From Xanthobacteraceae bacterium (lineage in GTDB: Bacteria > Pseudomonadota > Alphaproteobacteria > Rhizobiales > Xanthobacteraceae), in the NCBI GenBank assembly GCA_030036975.1, contig JASHSE010000447.1:1-9072 (forward strand): a stretch of 9,072 nt of DNA. Direction: 5' to 3'. The position numbers were made by a program, and so were the translations under genes. The notes under the pieces were generated by a model. That model saw nothing but the letters and a program-made list of their open reading frames with translations. It was not told where the DNA came from and did not search any database. Shown one piece after another: positions 6,838 to 9,072 of the stretch (the stretch's first letter is position 1; each line of letters begins with the position of its first letter).

Positions 6838-7752
6838 TCAGCGATCGGTCGAGGCGTCCTCCACCATCCAGCGCACCAATTCGTCGAACGTGATGCCGGC
6901 ATACGCCGCAAGCTCGGGCACGAGCGAGGTTTCGGTCATGCCCGGCTGCGTGTTGACTTCCAGACACACGAGCTCACCCGTCCCTTGATCGTCATAGCGA
7001 AAGTCAGCGCGGCTGACGCCGCGGCAGCCGAGCGCGTTATGGGCGGCCAGCGCGAGTCTGCGGACTTCCTGGTAAACATTTGGTAAAAGTGGCGCCGGCA
7101 GCAGGTGTTTGGAGCCGCCTGTGGCGTATTTTGCCTCGTAATCGTAGAACCGCGTCGCCGGCACGATCTCGATGACGTCGAGCGCGCGGTCGCCCATCAC
7201 CGCGCAGGTCAGTTCCTTGCCCGGCACGTAGCGCTCGACCATCACGGTGTCGCCAAACGGCCAGTCGTCGCGATAAAGCTCCTGCGGCGGATGCGAATGC
7301 TCCGGCATGACGATGGTGACGCCAACGCTGGAGCCTTCGGCGATCGGCTTGACCACATAGGGCGGCGTCATGAGATGGCGCCGTGCGGCCTCCAGGCGTG
7401 AGGCGATCCGGCTTTCGGCCACCGGCACGCCGGCGGCGCGGAACAGCGTCTTGGTAAAGTCCTTGCGCATCGCCAGCGCCGAGGCCATGACGCCGGAATG
7501 GCTGTAGGGAATGCCGAGAACCTCCAACAGGCCCTGCAGCGTGCCGTCTTCGCCGGGACGGCCGTGCAGCATGTTGAGCGCAACATCGGGCTTGGCGTCA
7601 GTCAGCGCCGCCGCGATCTCTCGCGTGACGTCGATGCCGGTGACCAGGTAGCCGAGCCGGATCAGCGCGGCAGCGCACGCCGCCCCCGAGCGCAGCGAGA
7701 CGTCGCGCTCGGCCGACCAGCCCCCCATCAGCACCGCGACATGCTTGGTCAT
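6838..7752 (-). CDS. ddl: D-alanine--D-alanine ligase
   Basis: 304 residues from the ATG read from 7752. Ddl is the cytoplasmic ATP-grasp enzyme that joins two D-Ala residues for the peptidoglycan stem peptide. Key residues are visible: E15 in GWSAERDVSLRSG, the EGSSVGV loop with S141, Y209 in FYDYEAKY, metal ligands D250, E265 and N267 (LEVNTQPGMTETSLVP), and S276. The tyrosine at 209 agrees with a D-Ala-D-Ala enzyme rather than a D-Ala-D-Lac (Van-type) ligase. The start was chosen because MTKHVAVLMGGWSAERDVSL opens the family fold; the frame extends to 7818 but adds 22 unlike residues. The ribosome binding site is weak. In related genomes ddl usually follows murB; here vapBC intervenes, so ddl probably needs its own promoter. 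Confidence 0.96.
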   Translation of the reverse strand: MTKHVAVLMGGWSAERDVSLRSGAACAAALIRLGYLVTGIDVTREIAAALTDAKPDVALNMLHGRPGEDGTLQGLLEVLGIPYSHSGVMASALAMRKDFTKTLFRAAGVPVAESRIASRLEAARRHLMTPPYVVKPIAEGSSVGVTIVMPEHSHPPQELYRDDWPFGDTVMVERYVPGKELTCAVMGDRALDVIEIVPATRFYDYEAKYATGGSKHLLPAPLLPNVYQEVRRLALAAHNALGCRGVSRADFRYDDQGTGELVCLEVNTQPGMTETSLVPELAAYAGITFDELVRWMVEDASTDR

Positions 7753-7797
7753 GTCAGGTTGTCGACCTTTCGGGAGCGACTGATTCGCGCCGACCCC

Positions 7798-7826
7798 AAT
7801 AGAATCGACAAATGGCAAAACGTCGA
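7798..7826 (-). promoter_or_regulatory. Weak candidate promoter for ddl-ftsQA
   Basis: On the minus strand, TCGACG (7821-7826) and TCTATT (7798-7803), 17 bp apart, match the sigma-70 -35 and -10 boxes at four of six positions each. They lie about 45 bp upstream of the ddl ATG. The case rests partly on need: vapBC, on the opposite strand, separates ddl from any promoter upstream of murB. Confidence 0.25.
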
Positions 7827-8084
7827 GAGGCAGCGCCCACGGTAAGCCTCACCTCGGCGGGGCTATCATCGCCGCAGGACAGTTTTGGGGCGTCACGGCA
7901 TGAGACCCGCGCTTTCGCGGCAATGATGGCGCTGCTCGCGATGGCAGTGGAACTGCGCGCGCCGCCGAACCCGCGCCGCTGTTGCTTGCCGTAGGCCTAA
8001 GCGACGAAGCACAGGCGCCGCTCAAACGCGCGCCCTAGTCCCGGCCTGTACGCCCGCTGTCCTTGCCGTGACCCCGCCGGAGTA

Positions 8085-8116
8085 TTAGTGTGTAAAGTGT
8101 CCTACATCTATACACA
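8085..8116 (+). promoter_or_regulatory. Candidate vapBC promoter and operator
   Basis: TTAGTG (8085-8090) and TATACA (8109-8114), 18 bp apart, form a plausible -35/-10 pair. An inverted repeat TGTGTA (8089-8094) / TACACA (8111-8116) brackets the spacer and overlaps both boxes. That is the layout expected of an autoregulated toxin-antitoxin operator bound by the VapB or VapBC complex. The predicted transcription start falls near 8120. Confidence 0.45.
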
Positions 8117-8132
8117 TAAAATGAGATTGCTT

Positions 8133-8336
8133 ATGCGCACGAACATCGAAATCGACGACGCCCTCATGGCTGAGGCCCAGAAAGTTTCCGGTCATTCAAC
8201 GAAGAAGCAGACCGTTGATCAGGCGCTTAGGCTGCTGGTCAGACTGCGACGACAACAGCAGGTCGGCGCCGCCTTCGGCAAGTATCGCTGGCGCGGCAAT
8301 CTTGCCCGCAGCCGCAGAGGCCGGGGAGTATCTTGA
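8133..8336 (+). CDS. vapB: Type II toxin-antitoxin antitoxin, VapB family
   Basis: 67 residues from the ATG at 8133. VapB binds and neutralises the VapC ribonuclease through its C-terminal part and binds operator DNA through its N-terminal part, repressing its own operon. The N-terminus MRTNIEIDDALMAEAQKVSG is the signature of the small VapB antitoxin group: a DNA-contacting beta-strand then a helix, in ribbon-helix-helix style. It is followed by KKQTVDQALRLLVRLRRQQ and the toxin-wrapping segment FGKYRWRGNL. An in-frame ATG at 8121 would add MRLL, and a GTG at 8088 would run through the promoter. I chose 8133 because the family begins there. The stop overlaps the vapC start. The module is on the strand opposite to its neighbours, and its bases look less GC-rich than the dcw genes, which suggests acquisition. 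Confidence 0.9.
   Translation: MRTNIEIDDALMAEAQKVSGHSTKKQTVDQALRLLVRLRRQQQVGAAFGKYRWRGNLARSRRGRGVS
8323..8328 (+). promoter_or_regulatory. Ribosome binding site deciding the TTG start of vapC
   Basis: GGGGAG, four bases before the TTG at 8333-8335, supports that unusual start codon. It lies within the last codons of vapB, so toxin translation is likely coupled to antitoxin translation. Confidence 0.6.
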
Positions 8337-8731
8337 TTGCCGTCGACAGCAGCGTTTGGATCGACTTTCTAAACGGTCGCGATGACTCGCATGTGTGGCG
8401 GCTGCGCGCCGCGCTGGGTACTGAAGAGATCATTGTCGGCGATCTCATGCTTTGCGAAGTCCTGCAAGGGCTGGACAGCGAACGGGCAGCACGAAATGTC
8501 GAGACTCTTCTGCGCCGCTTCGAAATTGTCGCGATGGCTGGCGAAGCCATTGCTGTTGCCGCGGCTCGCAATTTCCGTATTTTGCGTCGGCGAGGCATTA
8601 CGATACGCAAGACTATCGACCTGTTGATCGGCACCTGGTGTATCCAGAACCGCATACCGCTGCTGCACAACGATGGCGATTTCCGTCCGATGGCGCGCTA
8701 CCTCGGATTGATCGAGGTGCGTCAAGCGTGA
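8333..8731 (+). CDS. vapC: Type II toxin VapC, PIN-domain ribonuclease
   Basis: 132 residues. VapC toxins are Mg-dependent endoribonucleases, often cutting tRNA or rRNA, that stop growth when freed from VapB. The whole protein is one PIN domain. The acidic active site is complete: D5 in MIAVDSSVWIDFL, E42 in LCEVLQGL, D96 in KTIDLLIGTWC, and D114/D116 in LLHNDGDF. An active toxin is therefore likely; its RNA target cannot be read from sequence. The start is TTG, overlapping the vapB stop by 4 bases (TTGA), with a GGGGAG site upstream. Overlap plus a weak start codon would keep toxin below antitoxin. The gene converges on murB, and their stop codons are 24 bp apart. Confidence 0.93.
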   Translation: MIAVDSSVWIDFLNGRDDSHVWRLRAALGTEEIIVGDLMLCEVLQGLDSERAARNVETLLRRFEIVAMAGEAIAVAAARNFRILRRRGITIRKTIDLLIGTWCIQNRIPLLHNDGDFRPMARYLGLIEVRQA

Positions 8732-8742
8732 CCCGCCCTAAG

Positions 8743-8768
8743 GCCTCTTCGCTGATCACATCAGAGGC
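8743..8768. terminator. Inverted repeat between convergent vapC and murB, weak terminator candidate
   Basis: GCCTCT (8743-8748) pairs with AGAGGC (8763-8768) around a 14-nt loop; inside it a second, alternative stem CTGAT-CAC-ATCAG (8752-8764) is possible. It spans the murB stop codon and the convergent junction, where a bidirectional terminator would be useful. No U-run follows on either strand, so termination is uncertain. Confidence 0.3.
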
Positions 8769-9072
8769 GAATTTGCGCGTGGTACTTGCTTGAGTACGCC
8801 GATCCGCTTGATTTCCCATTCCAGCTCGACGCCGGAATGGTCCTTGACGCGTCGGCGCACCGTCTCGCCGAGCGTCTCGATGTCGGCGGCGCTGGCGTTG
8901 CCGAGATTGATCAGAAAATTGCAGTGCATCGGCGAGACCTGCGCGTCGCCAATGCGAAACCCGCGGCAGCCGGCGGCATCGATCAGTTGCCAGGCTTTTT
9001 GGCCCTGCGGATTCTTGAAGGTCGAGCCGCCGGTGCGGCTTTTCACCGGCTGGGTTTCGCCGCGCGACTTGT
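8756..9072 (-). CDS. murB: UDP-N-acetylenolpyruvoylglucosamine reductase MurB, C-terminal part (cut by window edge)
   Basis: About 105 codons of the C-terminal end; the gene continues off the right edge. MurB is the cytoplasmic FAD enzyme that uses NADPH to reduce UDP-GlcNAc-enolpyruvate to UDP-MurNAc. The fragment covers the C-terminal domain. It includes SRTGGSTFKNP with the catalytic serine (equivalent to Ser229 of E. coli), AWQLIDAAGCRGFRIGDAQVS, HCNFLINLGNASAADI, and LEWEIKRIG with the catalytic glutamate (Glu325 equivalent). All residues needed for catalysis in this part are present. After KRIG comes a 13-residue tail, VLKQVPRANSPLM, that I do not recognise as typical; it lies right beside the vapBC module. 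In this family of clusters murB normally leads into ddl. Confidence 0.95.
   Translation of the reverse strand, partial: KSRGETQPVKSRTGGSTFKNPQGQKAWQLIDAAGCRGFRIGDAQVSPMHCNFLINLGNASAADIETLGETVRRRVKDHSGVELEWEIKRIGVLKQVPRANSPLM

Larger units (their letters stand above)
7753..8132. other. ddl-vapB divergent intergenic region (380 bp)
   Basis: This stretch lies between the divergent ddl and vapB starts. It should hold the promoters of both. A small hairpin, CCGCG-CTTT-CGCGG (7907-7920), sits inside imperfectly mirrored flanks (CGTCACGGC... / ...CAATGATGGCG), resembling a degraded intergenic palindrome. The frames crossing the region do not resemble any family I know. The last 50 bases before vapB are notably AT-richer than the rest. 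Confidence 0.5.

Noticed and set aside
5908..7086. 392-codon open frame on the plus strand, and the similar frame at 4583-5572
   Set aside because: They lie antisense to ftsQ/ddl and ftsA with no family resemblance; codon-bias shadows.
7753..7818. N-terminal extension of ddl by 22 residues
   Set aside because: Ddl proteins begin at the KHVAVLMGG strand; the extension would also cover the likely promoter region.
7812..7994. 60-codon plus-strand frame starting MAKRREAAPT
   Set aside because: It overlaps the candidate ddl promoter, crosses the CCGCG/CGCGG hairpin and shows no family signature.
7904..8038. 45-codon stop-free frame on the plus strand ending AAEPAP...LLLAVGLSDEAQAPLKRAP
   Set aside because: It looks briefly protein-like and could be a gene remnant, but it has no start codon in frame and matches no family I know.
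1..9072. CRISPR arrays, tRNA or rRNA genes, insertion sequences
   Set aside because: I saw no spaced repeat series, no cloverleaf with a TTC-containing T-arm, and no transposase coding sequence.

Overview
The window looks like a piece of an alphaproteobacterial chromosome, most likely Hyphomicrobiales (Rhizobiales) near Bradyrhizobiaceae or Xanthobacteraceae. The grounds are high GC, the order murB-ddl-ftsQ-ftsA-ftsZ-lpxC-bamD-recN, an FtsZ of 571 residues with a very long C-terminal linker, and an intergenic palindromic element of the CGTCATTCCGG...CCGGAATGACG type that I recall as common in that group. The taxonomic call is inference from protein style and has not been searched.

The backbone is the distal half of the division and cell wall (dcw) cluster on the minus strand, so it reads from the right edge to the left. 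In transcription order it holds the 3' end of murB (right edge), ddl, ftsQ, ftsA, ftsZ, lpxC, bamD and the first 26 codons of recN (left edge). MurB and Ddl make peptidoglycan precursors (UDP-MurNAc and D-Ala-D-Ala). FtsQ, FtsA and FtsZ build the divisome. LpxC commits UDP-acyl-GlcNAc to lipid A, and BamD inserts outer membrane proteins, so the block couples growth of wall, septum and outer membrane. ddl, ftsQ and ftsA are tightly packed: 27 bp between ddl and ftsQ, and a 4-bp ftsQ/ftsA overlap. ftsZ, lpxC, bamD and recN are each preceded by a gap of about 97 to 440 bp, where separate regulation is possible.

The clearest departure from a standard cluster is a complete vapBC type II toxin-antitoxin module (8133-8731) on the plus strand between murB and ddl. 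It faces murB convergently with only 24 bp between stop codons, and it is divergent from ddl. It has its own AT-rich promoter/operator region and separates ddl-ftsQAZ from murB transcription. A short direct repeat flanks it, and the last residues of MurB may have been replaced at the junction.

Other non-coding structure worth noting: a multi-armed palindromic element between recN and bamD; a perfect 16-bp tandem repeat and a perfect 14-bp palindrome between ftsZ and lpxC; and two hairpins in the ftsA-ftsZ gap. I see no RNA genes, insertion sequences or CRISPR arrays, and no convincing evidence of a wholly new system. The window is mostly a conserved essential cluster with one accessory insertion.
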